A stretch of DNA of 64,000 nucleotides from Lachnospiraceae bacterium A2 (GCA_000403315.2 KE159636.1:1958041-2022040), one strand, 5' to 3'; shown: positions 41,785-51,456, counted from the first letter of the stretch. The notes: generated by a model from the sequence alone, not told the origin. Made by a program: numbers and translations.

Positions 41785-43374
41785 TTGCCAGATTTAGAAA
41801 AAGAAATTGAAAAACGCAGGACATTTGCCATCATTTCCCACCCGGATGCCGGGAAAACTACATTGACGGAAAAATTCCTGCTGTACGGCGGCGCCATCAA
41901 CCTTGCAGGTTCCGTAAAAGGGAAGGCTACCGCCCGCCATGCAGTGTCCGACTGGATGGAAATTGAGAAAGAGAGAGGGATTTCTGTCACATCTTCCGTA
42001 TTGCAGTTTAATTATGGGGGATACTGCATCAACATTTTGGATACGCCAGGCCATCAGGACTTTTCCGAGGATACCTACAGGACCTTGATGGCGGCAGATT
42101 CTGCAGTGATGGTGATTGACGGGTCCAAAGGGGTGGAGGCCCAGACAAGGAAATTATTTAAGGTCTGCGTTATGCGCCATATCCCTATTTTTACGTTTAT
42201 CAACAAGATGGACCGGGATGCAAACGACACCTTTGACTTGCTGGATGAAATTGAAAAAGAGCTGGGCATTGCCACCTGCCCGATTAACTGGCCTATTGGC
42301 TCTGGGAAAAATTTTAAAGGGGTCTATGACAGGAATACCAGGAAAGTCATGACTTTTTCCGATACCTTAAAGGGCACAAAGGAAGGCCTGGAAAAAGATA
42401 TTGATGTGGACGACCCGGCGCTGGCGGAAGAAATTGGCGAGGACTTCCGGACGGCGCTGCTGGAGGAAGTGGAACTCCTGGACGGGGCAAGCGCAGAATT
42501 TGACATGGAACTGGTGTCAAAAGGGGAGCTGTCCCCAGTGTTTTTCGGCTCCGCATTGACGAATTTCGGGGTGGAAACCTTTTTGCAGCATTTCCTTCAG
42601 ATGACTTCCCCGCCCCTTCCAAGGAAAGCGGATATTGGGGAAATCGACCCATTTTCCAGGGATTTTTCTGCCTTTGTATTTAAGATTCAGGCAAATATGA
42701 ACAAAGCCCACCGGGACCGGATTGCATTTATGCGCATCTGTTCCGGCAAATTTGAAGCAGGCATGGAAGTCACCCACATCCAGGGCGGGCGGAGCATGCG
42801 CCTGTCCCAGCCCCAGCAGATGATGGCGCAGGAGCGGAAAATTATTGAAGAAGCTTATGCAGGGGACATTATCGGGGTGTTTGACCCGGGGATTTTTTCC
42901 ATTGGCGACACCGTAAGCGTTTCCCCGGAGAAATTTGCCTTTGAGGGGATCCCTACCTTTGCGCCGGAGCATTTTGCAAGGGTGCGGCAGATAGATACCA
43001 TGAAGCGCAAGCAGTTTGTGAAAGGCGTCAACCAGATTGCCCAGGAGGGAGCCATCCAGATTTTCCAGGAGTTCCATGGGGGAATGGAGGAGATTATCGT
43101 CGGCGTGGTAGGGGTCCTTCAGTTTGACGTGCTCAAGTACCGTCTGGAGAATGAGTATAACGTGGACATCCGCCTGGAACAATTGCCCTATGAGCATATC
43201 CGCTGGATTGAAAATAAAGATATTGATGTGGAAAAGCTGACAGGCACTTCCGACATGAAAAAGGTGCAGGATTTAAAAGGGAACCCGCTGCTTTTGTTTG
43301 TCAATAGCTGGAGCGTAGGCATGACGTTAGACCGGAATGAGGGATTGGTATTGTCAGAGTTTGGGAGGAATTGA
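41785..43374 (+). CDS. prfC: Peptide chain release factor 3
   Basis: The 529-residue translational GTPase recycles release factors 1 and 2. G-motifs: S-H-P-D-A-G-K-T-T-L-T-E-K (P-loop), D-T-P-G-H-Q-D-F, and N-K-M-D-R. The C-terminal domains match RF3 rather than EF-G. It starts with TTG at 41785 after CGGAGGA. A hairpin terminator follows. Confidence 0.95.
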   Translation: MPDLEKEIEKRRTFAIISHPDAGKTTLTEKFLLYGGAINLAGSVKGKATARHAVSDWMEIEKERGISVTSSVLQFNYGGYCINILDTPGHQDFSEDTYRTLMAADSAVMVIDGSKGVEAQTRKLFKVCVMRHIPIFTFINKMDRDANDTFDLLDEIEKELGIATCPINWPIGSGKNFKGVYDRNTRKVMTFSDTLKGTKEGLEKDIDVDDPALAEEIGEDFRTALLEEVELLDGASAEFDMELVSKGELSPVFFGSALTNFGVETFLQHFLQMTSPPLPRKADIGEIDPFSRDFSAFVFKIQANMNKAHRDRIAFMRICSGKFEAGMEVTHIQGGRSMRLSQPQQMMAQERKIIEEAYAGDIIGVFDPGIFSIGDTVSVSPEKFAFEGIPTFAPEHFARVRQIDTMKRKQFVKGVNQIAQEGAIQIFQEFHGGMEEIIVGVVGVLQFDVLKYRLENEYNVDIRLEQLPYEHIRWIENKDIDVEKLTGTSDMKKVQDLKGNPLLLFVNSWSVGMTLDRNEGLVLSEFGRN

Positions 43375-43380
43375 TGTCAG

Positions 43381-43421
43381 AGCGTGTCTGAAAATTCATT
43401 CCCACAATTTTCAGACACGCT
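43381..43421 (+). terminator. Terminator of prfC, made of a dispersed repeat
   Basis: AGCGTGTCTGAAAAT (43381-43395) and its exact complement (43407-43421) form a 15-bp stem. Its left half with flanking bases (43379-43403) is identical to 20072-20096. Confidence 0.8.
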
Positions 43422-43449
43422 TTAGAGCATCCTTGCTGGCACAGGCAGA

Positions 43450-43482
43450 CTGCTGTACCTATAGGTTTTTCTGGTACAGCAG
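43450..43482 (-). terminator. Terminator of the PdaA-like gene (convergent gap)
   Basis: CTGCTGTACC (43450-43459) and GGTACAGCAG (43473-43482) form a perfect 10-bp stem. T residues after it on plus and A residues on the other side make it usable from both directions. Confidence 0.65.
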
Positions 43483-43493
43483 TTTCCTTTTTG

Positions 43494-44594
43494 TTACTGG
43501 AACAGTTTAAATTCATACCCCTGCGCCCGTGCCTGGTCGATAAAATCCCCAAGCACCTGGGTATTGGTTTCAGATTCTGCATGGAGCAGGTAGAGCGCCC
43601 CGGGATGCAGGCAGTCTATCATTTTCTGCAGGCTTTCCGCCGGGTCGGGCTGGTTTTCCACATCGTAGTCCAGATATGCGAAGCTCCAGAATACCGTTTT
43701 GTAATTCAGGTTATTCAGCAGGGCAAGGGACTGTTCATTGAACTTCCCGGCTGGGTAGCGGAACAGGTGCATTTCATAGCCGAACTGGTTTTTGATGTAA
43801 TCGTGGAGCCCGGTGACTTCGTTTGTCTGTTCCTCAACCGTTTGGGAGTACAGGCCGCCGGCAGGGTGGGTGACGCTGTGGTTGCCCACTTCGTGCCCTT
43901 CGTCAATCATCCGCTGCACCAGGTCATTGTTCTGGTCGGCAAAGGATTTTGTCACGAAAAATACAGCAGGCACCTTTTTTTCCTTCAAGGTATCCAGAAT
44001 CCGCGGGGAGCAGCCATATTCATACCCTTCGTCAATGGTTAAGTAGATGACTTTCTTCTCCGGCTCATCCTTGATGAAATATGCGTTGTATTTCCCATAT
44101 TTTTCCTGGTACTGCAGGCATCCGGCTGGCCGGTTCCACTGGTCCTTGTCCCCGCCCTGGCCCCAGTCCAGCCCGGTGGTGTCCAGCCCATTTATGTCAA
44201 TCTGGGTATTCTGCAGCGCAATCCCATGTTCGGTTGGCCGGGTGTCAAAGCCTTCCGGGTTGTCAAGGTCAGCCAGCGTAAAAGGCTTTTCCTTCTCTTT
44301 TTGGGCTTCTTCCTGTTTCCTGGCTTCTTCTTCCTTTTCTTTCTTTTTCTTCTCTGCTTCTGCCGCGGCCTGTTCCTGCTCCCTGAGTTCCTGTTCCTTC
44401 TGGGCTTTGCGTTCCGCGGATTTTTTGGCGGCAGTGTTTATGCCAATGCCTGCTATCAGCACAATGGCAAGCAGCATCAGGCCTACAAGGATGCGCGCCC
44501 GGTAGGCTTGCTGCCTTCTGCGCCTTCTGCGCCTTCTCTGGTGCTGCTGCCGCTGGAGCTCCTGCCTGTGCCTTTGACGTTGTCTGTTGTCCAT
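43494..44594 (-). CDS. PdaA-like polysaccharide deacetylase, membrane-anchored
   Basis: The 366-residue protein has a very basic start, one helix (about residues 34-52), a long Glu/Lys/Gln coiled stretch (about 55-105) and a NodB deacetylase domain. Motif 1 is T-I-D-E-G-Y-E, close to the T-F-D-N-G-Y-E of PdaA, motif 2 is H-E-V-G-N-H-S-V-T-H, and the end is A-L-Y-L-L-H-A. PdaA makes muramic delta-lactam in the spore cortex by removing N-acetyl groups from muramic acid. A sporulation or vegetative wall role cannot be separated here. The second motif-1 acid is Glu rather than the Asp of classical NodB enzymes. Confidence 0.9.
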   Translation of the reverse strand: MDNRQRQRHRQELQRQQHQRRRRRRRRQQAYRARILVGLMLLAIVLIAGIGINTAAKKSAERKAQKEQELREQEQAAAEAEKKKKEKEEEARKQEEAQKEKEKPFTLADLDNPEGFDTRPTEHGIALQNTQIDINGLDTTGLDWGQGGDKDQWNRPAGCLQYQEKYGKYNAYFIKDEPEKKVIYLTIDEGYEYGCSPRILDTLKEKKVPAVFFVTKSFADQNNDLVQRMIDEGHEVGNHSVTHPAGGLYSQTVEEQTNEVTGLHDYIKNQFGYEMHLFRYPAGKFNEQSLALLNNLNYKTVFWSFAYLDYDVENQPDPAESLQKMIDCLHPGALYLLHAESETNTQVLGDFIDQARAQGYEFKLFQ

Positions 44595-44779
44595 ATTGCA
44601 TCAACCCTTCATTTCATAAAATATTTTGGCATAATTGTAATAAAGTGCCAACCCTATTGTAAACAATAAAAAGAAAAAAAACAATTGGGTATTTCTTAAA
44701 ATTTTCTATAGGGCGGCATTTTATTGTTGTTCACACATTATTGTACCGTGGGGGCGATGCGGAGTGGGCAGTCATAGCA

Positions 44780-45490
44780 TTACAGGCTTTCCTCGTCGTC
44801 TGCCATCCGGTAGCCCACGCCGACCTCAGTGAAAATATAGACAGGCTGGGCGGGGTTTTTCTCCAGCTTGCGCCGGATGTTTGCCATGTTTACCCGCAGA
44901 ATTTTATTGTCGGATTCCGAATAAGGCCCCCAGACATTGTTCATCACGGCCGAGTATGTCATGACTTTGCCGGAATTCTGGGCAAGGAATACCACAATTT
45001 TGTATTCAATCGGCGTTAAATGGACTGCCTGCCCGTTTACGGTGATGCTGCGCTTGAGGAAATCAATCTCCAAGCCCTTTGCCCGGTAGGGACGGGGTGG
45101 CAGCCCGTTATTTTGGTTGATTCTGTTGCTGTGGCGCAGGGAGGTGCGGATCCTTGCCAAAAGCTCCGGGATGCCGAAAGGCTTGGTAAGGTAGTCGTCC
45201 GCCCCGGCATCCAGCGCGCGTACTTTGTCCTCCTCCTGGGTACGGGCAGAAATCACGATAATGGGCATCCCCGACCATGTGCGGACCGTATGGATGATTT
45301 CCATTCCATCTAAATCAGGAAGGCCCAGGTCCAGCAGGATAATGTCCGGGCAAAGGGAAGACGTTAGGGAAAGCGCTTCTTTCCCGGTGGATGCACAACT
45401 GACGCGGTAGCCATGGGAAACCAATGCCCTTGAGGTAAAATCACAAATGCTTTTTTCGTCCTCTATAATAAGTACTGTAAATTTATGCAT
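44780..45490 (-). CDS. KdpE-like response regulator
   Basis: The 236-residue OmpR-family regulator has acidic pocket E-D-E (residues about 10-12), phospho-acceptor in I-I-L-L-D-L-G-L-P-D (near D55), K-P-F at about 105, and a winged helix with L-T-P-I-E-Y-K and R-V-N-M-A-N-I-R-R-K-L. It resembles KdpE. The start is the ATG at 45490 with GAGGAAG before it; the frame extends farther but inside the kinase gene. It overlaps the kinase by 8 bases. No kdpFABC pump is in the window, so the target is unknown. Confidence 0.88.
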   Translation of the reverse strand: MHKFTVLIIEDEKSICDFTSRALVSHGYRVSCASTGKEALSLTSSLCPDIILLDLGLPDLDGMEIIHTVRTWSGMPIIVISARTQEEDKVRALDAGADDYLTKPFGIPELLARIRTSLRHSNRINQNNGLPPRPYRAKGLEIDFLKRSITVNGQAVHLTPIEYKIVVFLAQNSGKVMTYSAVMNNVWGPYSESDNKILRVNMANIRRKLEKNPAQPVYIFTEVGVGYRMADDEESL

Positions 45491-46562
45491 AATCTTCCTC
45501 CTTTGGCAAAGTAAACAAAAATTCTGCCCCTTCTGGGTGGTTGTGCGCTGTGATGCTGCCATGATGGGCGGCAATTATGGTGTGGCAGATGGAAAGCCCA
45601 ATGCCCATGCCTTTGCGTGTGTCAGAAGAAAAGCCGTCGGAATATGTGCCGTCAAAAAGGTTCCCCAACTGGCTCTCCTGAAGGCCGACCCCATAGTCAA
45701 TGACGCGGAAACACACATGGCTTGTATGGTTTTCCACAATAAGCTGGATGGGCCTGCTGGTTTGGGAGTGGGTAATAGCGTTCTCAAAAAGGTTGAGAAG
45801 CACCTGTTCAATCAGCATGGCGTCCATAGGGACCATCAGGATTTCCGCAGGGATGGCAACGTCAATCTTTGCGTTGGGAAACCTGTTCTGCAGCCGGGTC
45901 ACAGACTCTGCCACCACTTCGTCCACAATTTCCGGGCTGGTCTTAAGGCTGGAGTCCCCGGTCTGGATTCTTGTGACAGACAGGAGGTTCTCCACCATAT
46001 TTAACAGCCAGCTTGCGTCATCGTGGATGTTTTGGATTAATTCTTGGCATTCCAAGGAATCCGGGGCAAGTTCTTCCGTTTCCATAGAAGCGACGGAGCC
46101 GAGGATGCTGGTTAAAGGGGTGCGCAGGTCATGGGAAATAGCACGTAGCAGGTTGGCACGCATTTTTTCTTTTTCTGCTTCTACTAATTGTTTTTCATGG
46201 AATGCAAGGATTTCGGTCTGCTGTTTTAGATGGGTCGTGGCAGCACTGGTGATGCAGGATAGGCTCAGCATACAAATAAATGTAAACGGATAATCCCGAA
46301 GTGAAAAATTCAGGCTGAAATATGGATAAGTAAAGAAATAATTGATAACAATAATGCTGAGGAAGGATGCCGCTATCCCGCATAGGTAACCGTTCGTGTA
46401 CCGTGCGGCCGTAATTATGCCTATGATATAAAACAGGGCAATGTTTGCCGGATTCTTGGAAATACAGAAAAACAAGACAGATGCAAATCCGGTCGTAAGG
46501 AGCAGCAGGCCAATCGTAATAAGTAAATCGTGTAACAGTTGGTTTAAAAAGGTTTTATTCAT
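45483..46562 (-). CDS. KdpD-like histidine kinase lacking the N-terminal sensor domain
   Basis: The 359-residue kinase starts with the four-helix DUF4118 membrane block of KdpD (about residues 10-105) and continues with an H-box A-I-S-H-D-L-R-T-P-L-T-S-I-L-G, an N-box L-F-E-N-A-I-T-H, D-Y-G-V-G-L and G-M-G-I-G-L-S-I. The usual KdpD N-terminal KdpD and USP domains (about 370 residues) are absent, so this is the short form found in many Firmicutes. The start chosen at 46562 has GAGGTG before it. The signal sensed is unknown. Confidence 0.88.
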   Translation of the reverse strand: MNKTFLNQLLHDLLITIGLLLLTTGFASVLFFCISKNPANIALFYIIGIITAARYTNGYLCGIAASFLSIIVINYFFTYPYFSLNFSLRDYPFTFICMLSLSCITSAATTHLKQQTEILAFHEKQLVEAEKEKMRANLLRAISHDLRTPLTSILGSVASMETEELAPDSLECQELIQNIHDDASWLLNMVENLLSVTRIQTGDSSLKTSPEIVDEVVAESVTRLQNRFPNAKIDVAIPAEILMVPMDAMLIEQVLLNLFENAITHSQTSRPIQLIVENHTSHVCFRVIDYGVGLQESQLGNLFDGTYSDGFSSDTRKGMGIGLSICHTIIAAHHGSITAHNHPEGAEFLFTLPKEEDYA

Positions 46563-46833
46563 CTGTACACCTCGATAAGTTTTCTGCAAGTATGGTTTTC
46601 TGTTACTAATGTACCACGAAGGCGGGGCGTATTCAAGCAGGAAAATAAATTTTTAACATTTTTTTAACAAAAATAGTATCGGAATATGCAGGAAGTATGG
46701 TAAAATATAATTTATAGGATTAAGGTGCGCTGAGCTTTTTACAGGGCATGGTAACATGGGGATGGGTTTTGGCATTATGTAAAAAGGCTTTGTCATGCAG
46801 GGAAAGATTCTAAGAATATAGGAGGAAGCAAAT
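46563..46833. promoter_or_regulatory. Divergent control region between the KdpD-like gene and trxA
   Basis: On plus, TATAAT at 46706-46711 is a -10 candidate without a good -35, and the trxA leader can fold AGCTTTTTACA (46733-46743) against TGTAAAAAGGCT (46778-46789) with one bulge. On minus, TTGTTA with TATTTT 17 nt away lies near 46640-46670. No gene is seen. Confidence 0.4.
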
Positions 46834-47139
46834 ATGGCAGTATTGGAGATTACAGCGGAAAATTTTGAAAAGGAAGTATTAAGCAGCAAGGTTCCGGTGC
46901 TGGTGGATTTCTGGGCGACCTGGTGCGGGCCATGCCAGATGCAGGGGCCGGTGATTGAGCAGGCGGCAGAGGAGTTCCCGCACATCAAGGTGGGCAAGCT
47001 GAATGTGGACGAACAGGGCGAACTGTCCCACAAATATGGGGTGATGAGCATTCCGACGCTGATCCTGTTTAAGGACGGGCAGGTTGCCCAAAAAGCGGTA
47101 GGGTTCCATTCTATTGAGGAAATTGCGAAGCTTTTTTAA
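46834..47139 (+). CDS. trxA: Thioredoxin
   Basis: The 101-residue protein has the active site F-W-A-T-W-C-G-P-C (redox Cys pair at about residues 31 and 34) and the cis-Pro loop S-I-P-T-L-I-L-F. It reduces protein disulfides in the cytoplasm. A strong ATAGGAGGA site precedes the ATG; a U-rich terminator follows. Confidence 0.96.
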   Translation: MAVLEITAENFEKEVLSSKVPVLVDFWATWCGPCQMQGPVIEQAAEEFPHIKVGKLNVDEQGELSHKYGVMSIPTLILFKDGQVAQKAVGFHSIEEIAKLF

Positions 47140-47182
47140 AAATCTTAGCTTGACGGATCGGGAAATAGATTTTATAATAAAA

Positions 47183-47211
47183 GGCAGTTACTTTCTGTAA
47201 CTGTCTTTTTT
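47183..47211 (+). terminator. Intrinsic terminator of trxA
   Basis: GGCAGTTAC (47183-47191) pairs with GTAACTGTC (47197-47205), one G-U pair, 5-nt loop, followed by six T residues. Confidence 0.9.
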
Positions 47212-47253
47212 CTTCAGCAAAATAAAGCTGTCACAGGAATTTACAAAAAATGG

Positions 47254-47282
47254 TTGACAATCCCCAAAAAGTATACTAATAT
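47254..47282 (+). promoter_or_regulatory. SigA-type promoter of recA
   Basis: Consensus TTGACA (47254-47259), 17 nt, TAATAT (47277-47282). A TATACT at 47272 is too close to this -35. Confidence 0.75.
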
Positions 47283-47288
47283 TAAATA

Positions 47289-47302
47289 CGAACATAAGTT
47301 CG
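47289..47302 (+). promoter_or_regulatory. LexA (SOS) operator of recA
   Basis: CGAACATAAGTTCG is a perfect palindrome outside its 4-base centre and matches the Gram-positive LexA box CGAACRNRYGTTYC closely. It covers the transcription start, so LexA would block initiation until DNA damage. Confidence 0.9.
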
Positions 47303-47319
47303 TGAAAAGGAGAATGGAT

Positions 47320-48516
47320 ATGGCAAAAGAAGATAAAAAAGAAGATAAATTAAAAGCATTGGATGCTGCCATTGCAAAAATTGAAAAAGATTTTGGGAAA
47401 GGTTCCATCATGAAGCTGGGGGACTCTGTGGCAAATATGAATGTGGAGTCTATCCCCACTGGGTGCTTAAGCCTGGATTTGGCTTTAGGGGTAGGCGGCG
47501 TGCCCCGTGGAAGGATTGTGGAAGTATACGGCCCGGAATCCAGCGGTAAGACTACCGTGGCCTTACATATGGTAGCGGAGGTGCAGAAGAATAACGGGAT
47601 TGCAGGATTTATTGATGCGGAGCACGCACTGGATCCGGTGTATGCCAAGAGCATCGGCGTAGACATTGACAACCTGTATATTTCCCAACCGGATAACGGG
47701 GAACAGGCGCTGGAAATTACAGAAACCATGGTCCGTTCCGGCGCTGTGGACATTGTGATTGTGGATTCCGTTGCCGCGCTGGTGCCAAAAGCGGAGATTG
47801 ACGGGGACATGGGGGATTCCCATGTGGGCCTGCAGGCCCGGCTGATGTCCCAGGCCCTCCGGAAGCTGACGGCAGTTATCAGCAAGTCAAACTGTATCGT
47901 TATTTTTATCAACCAGCTCCGTGAGAAGGTGGGGGTAATGTTTGGGAACCCGGAAACCACTACCGGCGGGCGGGCGCTTAAGTTTTATTCCTCTATCCGC
48001 CTGGATGTCCGGCGGGTGGAAGCGTTAAAGCAGGCCGGGGAATTTGTGGGGAACCGCACAAGGATCAAAGTGGTGAAAAATAAGGTTGCCCCCCCGTTTA
48101 AGGAAGCGGAATTTGATATCATGTTCGGCAAAGGGATTTCCAAGGAAGGCGATATTTTAGACCTTGCAACGGACCTTGGGGTAGTCAATAAATCAGGGGC
48201 ATGGTTTGCATATAATGGCACTAAAATTGGGCAGGGCCGGGAAAATGCCAAGCAGTACCTGCGGGAGCATGCTGAGGTGTGCGCAGAGGTAGAAAAGAAG
48301 GTCAGGGACCAGATGCTGGCGAAGGATACGGACGAAAAAGAAAGCGGGCAGGAGGAAGGGAAAGACGGAGCCCCCAAGGCGGTTCAATCCCCGGAAAAAC
48401 CTGCCGGGAAAGCAGGGAAGGCGGCAGCCTCCAAGGATGGGAAGCCAGAGAAGGCAGAAGCCCCGGAACCGAAAGCCCCGGAAGCTCCAGAGGAGAAGCC
48501 TGCCCCACAGGCATAG
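47320..48516 (+). CDS. recA: Recombinase RecA
   Basis: The 398-residue strand-exchange ATPase has Walker [10 protein letters not shown] (about residues 65-73), the L1/L2 loop regions ([13 protein letters not shown] and [13 protein letters not shown]) and an unusually long Lys/Glu/Ala/Pro-rich tail of about 60 residues after the core. ATG 47320 lies 7 bases after AAGGAG; ATG 47314 is too close. An SOS box and promoter lie upstream, and recX follows. Confidence 0.98.
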   Translation: MAKEDKKEDKLKALDAAIAKIEKDFGKGSIMKLGDSVANMNVESIPTGCLSLDLALGVGGVPRGRIVEVYGPESSGKTTVALHMVAEVQKNNGIAGFIDAEHALDPVYAKSIGVDIDNLYISQPDNGEQALEITETMVRSGAVDIVIVDSVAALVPKAEIDGDMGDSHVGLQARLMSQALRKLTAVISKSNCIVIFINQLREKVGVMFGNPETTTGGRALKFYSSIRLDVRRVEALKQAGEFVGNRTRIKVVKNKVAPPFKEAEFDIMFGKGISKEGDILDLATDLGVVNKSGAWFAYNGTKIGQGRENAKQYLREHAEVCAEVEKKVRDQMLAKDTDEKESGQEEGKDGAPKAVQSPEKPAGKAGKAAASKDGKPEKAEAPEPKAPEAPEEKPAPQA

Positions 48517-48543
48517 CCGTCTGGCAATGGGGAGGGAAACAGA

Positions 48544-49149
48544 ATGCTGGTCATAGAACTAGAAGAACTTGATAAAAAGCGCATCCGGGTGCTTTTGGAG
48601 GACGGGGAAAGTTTCGTGCTGTACCGCGGGGAAGTGAAGAATTATTCCATCCGGGAAGGGGAAGATCTCCCTCCGGCGCAGTACGGGGAAATCCGCAGCG
48701 AGGTTTTAACGAAGCGGGCGAAAAAGCGAGCCATGCACTTGTTAGAGAAAATGGACCGCACCGAGGCGCAGCTTAGGGCAAAGCTTAAGCAGGGCTTTTA
48801 TCCGGAGGATATTGTGGATGAAGCCATAGCGTATGTGAAAAGCTGCCGCTATCTGGATGACGCCCGGTATGCTGAAAATTATGTCCAGGGCCAGAAGGGC
48901 AGGAAGAGCCAGAGGAGGATCTATATGGACCTGCTTGGGAAGGGAATCCCAAAGAGCCTGATTACGCAGGCGCTGGAGGAAGGGTACCAGGCAGGGCAGG
49001 AACAGGAACTGATTTTAAAGTGGGTGCAAAAAAAGGGCTATTCCAGCAGTAAAGCAGATTTGAAGGAAAAACAGAAGATGTACCAGTCCTTATTGCGGAA
49101 AGGTTTTCATTCAGATGATATTTTGCATGTATTAGACTACTTGACATAA
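48544..49149 (+). CDS. recX: Regulatory protein RecX
   Basis: The 201-residue all-helical protein inhibits or modulates RecA filaments. It shows three RecX repeats, for example R-T-E-A-Q-L-R-A-K-L-K-Q-G-F-Y-P-E-D-I-V and Y-L-D-D-A-R-Y-A-E-N-Y-V. It lies 27 bases after recA and is probably in the same SOS-controlled transcript. Confidence 0.93.
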   Translation: MLVIELEELDKKRIRVLLEDGESFVLYRGEVKNYSIREGEDLPPAQYGEIRSEVLTKRAKKRAMHLLEKMDRTEAQLRAKLKQGFYPEDIVDEAIAYVKSCRYLDDARYAENYVQGQKGRKSQRRIYMDLLGKGIPKSLITQALEEGYQAGQEQELILKWVQKKGYSSSKADLKEKQKMYQSLLRKGFHSDDILHVLDYLT

Positions 49150-49197
49150 AGGCGAAAAAAGTATAAAATCAATATGTTGTAATATCATGTCCATAGA

Positions 49198-49226
49198 TTG
49201 CAGGCAGTTGCTGCAGTTTATAGTAT
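49198..49226 (+). promoter_or_regulatory. Candidate promoter of rny
   Basis: TTGCAG (49198-49203), 17 nt, TAGTAT (49221-49226), 68 bases upstream of the rny start. Confidence 0.5.
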
Positions 49227-49293
49227 ATGGCATATTAGAAGCGGATGAAAATTTGCGATATGTACAATGAAAATTTAATAAGGAGGTGCTCCT

Positions 49294-50841
49294 GTGCCAC
49301 AAATTTTAATCGCTGTAGCAGTCACGTTAATTTTTGCAGTACCTGTTACCTACTTTTCAACGGTGGAATACCGTAAGCGCCTTGTGGAATCCAAAATCGG
49401 CAGCGCAGAAGAAAAGGCTAGGAAAATCATAGATGATGCTGTGAAAACTGCGGAAACCAAAAAGCGGGAATCTTTGCTGGAGATTAAGGAAGAGTCCATC
49501 CGTACAAAAAACGACTTGGACAAGGAAATCAAAGAACGCAGAAATGAGATTCAGCGCAATGAGCGGCGGGTGATCCAGAAAGAAGAAAATCTGGACAGGA
49601 AGCTGGAAGCTATTGAAAAAAGGGAATCCGGTTTTGCAGCAAAGGAAGAAGAAATTAACAGGCAGAAAGCAGAAGTTTCAAGGCTGCACGAAGAACGAGT
49701 ACAGGAACTTGAGAGAATCTCAGGATTAACCTCTGAACAGGCAAAAGATTATCTTTTAAAAATGATTGAAGATGATGTGAAGCTTGATACTGCAAAATTA
49801 ATCAAAGAAATGGAAATCAAAGCAAAGGAAGAAGCTGGGAAAAGGGCAAAGGAATACGTAGTGACTGCAATCCAGAAATGTGCGGCAGACCACGTAGCAG
49901 AAACTACAATCTCTGTGGTCCAGCTTCCCAACGACGAGATGAAAGGAAGGATTATCGGCCGGGAGGGAAGGAATATCCGGACCCTGGAAACCATGACAGG
50001 CGTAGACCTGATTATTGACGATACGCCGGAAGCAGTGATCCTTTCTGGGTTTGACCCAGTCCGCCGGGAGGTTGCCCGCATTGCGTTGGAAAAACTGATT
50101 GTGGATGGGCGTATCCATCCCGCAAGAATCGAAGAAATGGTCGAAAAAGCCCAACGCGAAGTGGAAAACATGATACGGGAAGAAGGGGAGGCGGCTACGC
50201 TGGAAGTAGGGGTCCATGGGATCCATCCGGAATTGGTGCGCCTGCTTGGTAAAATGAAATTCCGTACAAGCTATGGGCAGAATGCACTGAAACATTCGAT
50301 CGAAGTAGCCCAGCTTTCCGGGCTTCTGGCAGCAGAAATCGGCGTGGACGTAAGGGTAGCAAAAAGGGCTGGCCTGCTCCACGATATTGGGAAATCTGTT
50401 GACCATGAAATGGAAGGATCACATATTCAGATTGGCGTGGACCTGTGCAGGAAGTATAAGGAAAGCCCAACCGTAGTTAATGCAGTGGAAGCACATCACG
50501 GAGATGTAGAAGCAGAATCTTTGATTGCGTGCCTGGTACAGGCAGCCGACGCGATTTCGGCGGCAAGGCCAGGTGCAAGAAGGGAAACATTAGAAACATA
50601 TTCAAACAGGTTGAAACAGTTGGAAGACATAGCCAATGGTTTTAAAGGTGTTGATAAGTCTTTTGCTATTCAGGCAGGTAGAGAGATTCGCATTATGGTA
50701 GTTCCTGACCAGATTAACGATGCCGACATGATATTGTTGGCAAGGGATGTTTCCAAGCAGATTGAAAATGAATTGGAATATCCCGGACAGATTAAGGTGA
50801 ATGTAATTCGGGAATCTCGTGTAACTGATTATGCGAAATAG
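49294..50841 (+). CDS. rny: Ribonuclease Y
   Basis: The 515-residue endoribonuclease starts bulk mRNA decay at the membrane. It has one N-terminal helix (about residues 3-22), a long charged coiled coil (25-190), a KH domain ([12 protein letters not shown]) and an HD domain with H-D-I-G-K near residue 365. It begins with GTG after AAGGAGGTG. A terminator follows. Confidence 0.97.
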   Translation: MPQILIAVAVTLIFAVPVTYFSTVEYRKRLVESKIGSAEEKARKIIDDAVKTAETKKRESLLEIKEESIRTKNDLDKEIKERRNEIQRNERRVIQKEENLDRKLEAIEKRESGFAAKEEEINRQKAEVSRLHEERVQELERISGLTSEQAKDYLLKMIEDDVKLDTAKLIKEMEIKAKEEAGKRAKEYVVTAIQKCAADHVAETTISVVQLPNDEMKGRIIGREGRNIRTLETMTGVDLIIDDTPEAVILSGFDPVRREVARIALEKLIVDGRIHPARIEEMVEKAQREVENMIREEGEAATLEVGVHGIHPELVRLLGKMKFRTSYGQNALKHSIEVAQLSGLLAAEIGVDVRVAKRAGLLHDIGKSVDHEMEGSHIQIGVDLCRKYKESPTVVNAVEAHHGDVEAESLIACLVQAADAISAARPGARRETLETYSNRLKQLEDIANGFKGVDKSFAIQAGREIRIMVVPDQINDADMILLARDVSKQIENELEYPGQIKVNVIRESRVTDYAK

Positions 50842-50858
50842 CAGTTACGTAATGATCC

Positions 50859-50890
50859 AGACCGTCAACAGTTTTGTTGGCGGTCTTTTT
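50859..50890 (+). terminator. Intrinsic terminator of rny
   Basis: AGACCGTCAAC (50859-50869) pairs with GTTGGCGGTCT (50876-50886), one G-U pair, followed by TTTT. Confidence 0.88.
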
Positions 50891-50907
50891 GATTTAGGAG
50901 GATGATG

Positions 50908-51456
50908 ATGAAACAGCCAATGTTAAAGAGGGTAAAACGGGTATTGGAGCATGAGGGCGCCATTCTGGATATTTATTCCGACTATATGGAACTGCCGGAC
51001 GGGAAAGTGGAAAAGTGGGATTATGTGGAGCACCGGAAAGGGGCGGCGGCGGTTGTCCCCGTACTGCCGGACGGGCGGATCCTGATGGTGCGCCAGTACC
51101 GCAATGCATTGGAGCGGTTTACGCTGGAAATACCAGCCGGGGCGAGGGATGCCAAGACAGAGCCTACCATAGAATGTGCTGCCCGGGAACTGGAGGAGGA
51201 AACAGGGTACCGCTGCGATCATTTGGAATTCCTGCTGTCTTTGCGGACAACCGTTGCTTTCTGCAATGAACTGGTAGACGTCTATGTAGCCCGGGAGCTG
51301 ATACCCGCAAGCCAGCATCTGGACGAAGGGGAATTTATTGACCTTGAGCCATATGAGCTGGAAGAACTGTGCAGCCTTGTTTACCAAGGCGTGATACAGG
51401 ACGCCAAGACAGTTGCAGCTATTATGGCTTATAAGAATAAATACGTGCAGGGATAA
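50908..51456 (+). CDS. Nudix hydrolase, ADP-ribose pyrophosphatase type
   Basis: The 182-residue protein has the Nudix box as A-A-R-E-L-E-E-E-T-G-Y (about residues 93-103) preceded by the expected G-A, and the V-R-Q-Y-R motif of ADP-ribose pyrophosphatases. It likely splits ADP-ribose or similar nucleoside diphosphates. Three ATGs occur in a row; 50908 has the best distance from AGGAGG (50896-50901). It precedes spoIIM and xerD, an order common in Clostridia. Confidence 0.9.
   Translation: MKQPMLKRVKRVLEHEGAILDIYSDYMELPDGKVEKWDYVEHRKGAAAVVPVLPDGRILMVRQYRNALERFTLEIPAGARDAKTEPTIECAARELEEETGYRCDHLEFLLSLRTTVAFCNELVDVYVARELIPASQHLDEGEFIDLEPYELEELCSLVYQGVIQDAKTVAAIMAYKNKYVQG

Noticed and set aside
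47272..47277. TATACT as the recA -10 box
   Set aside because: It is only 12 bases from TTGACA; TAATAT at 47277 gives the standard 17-base spacing.
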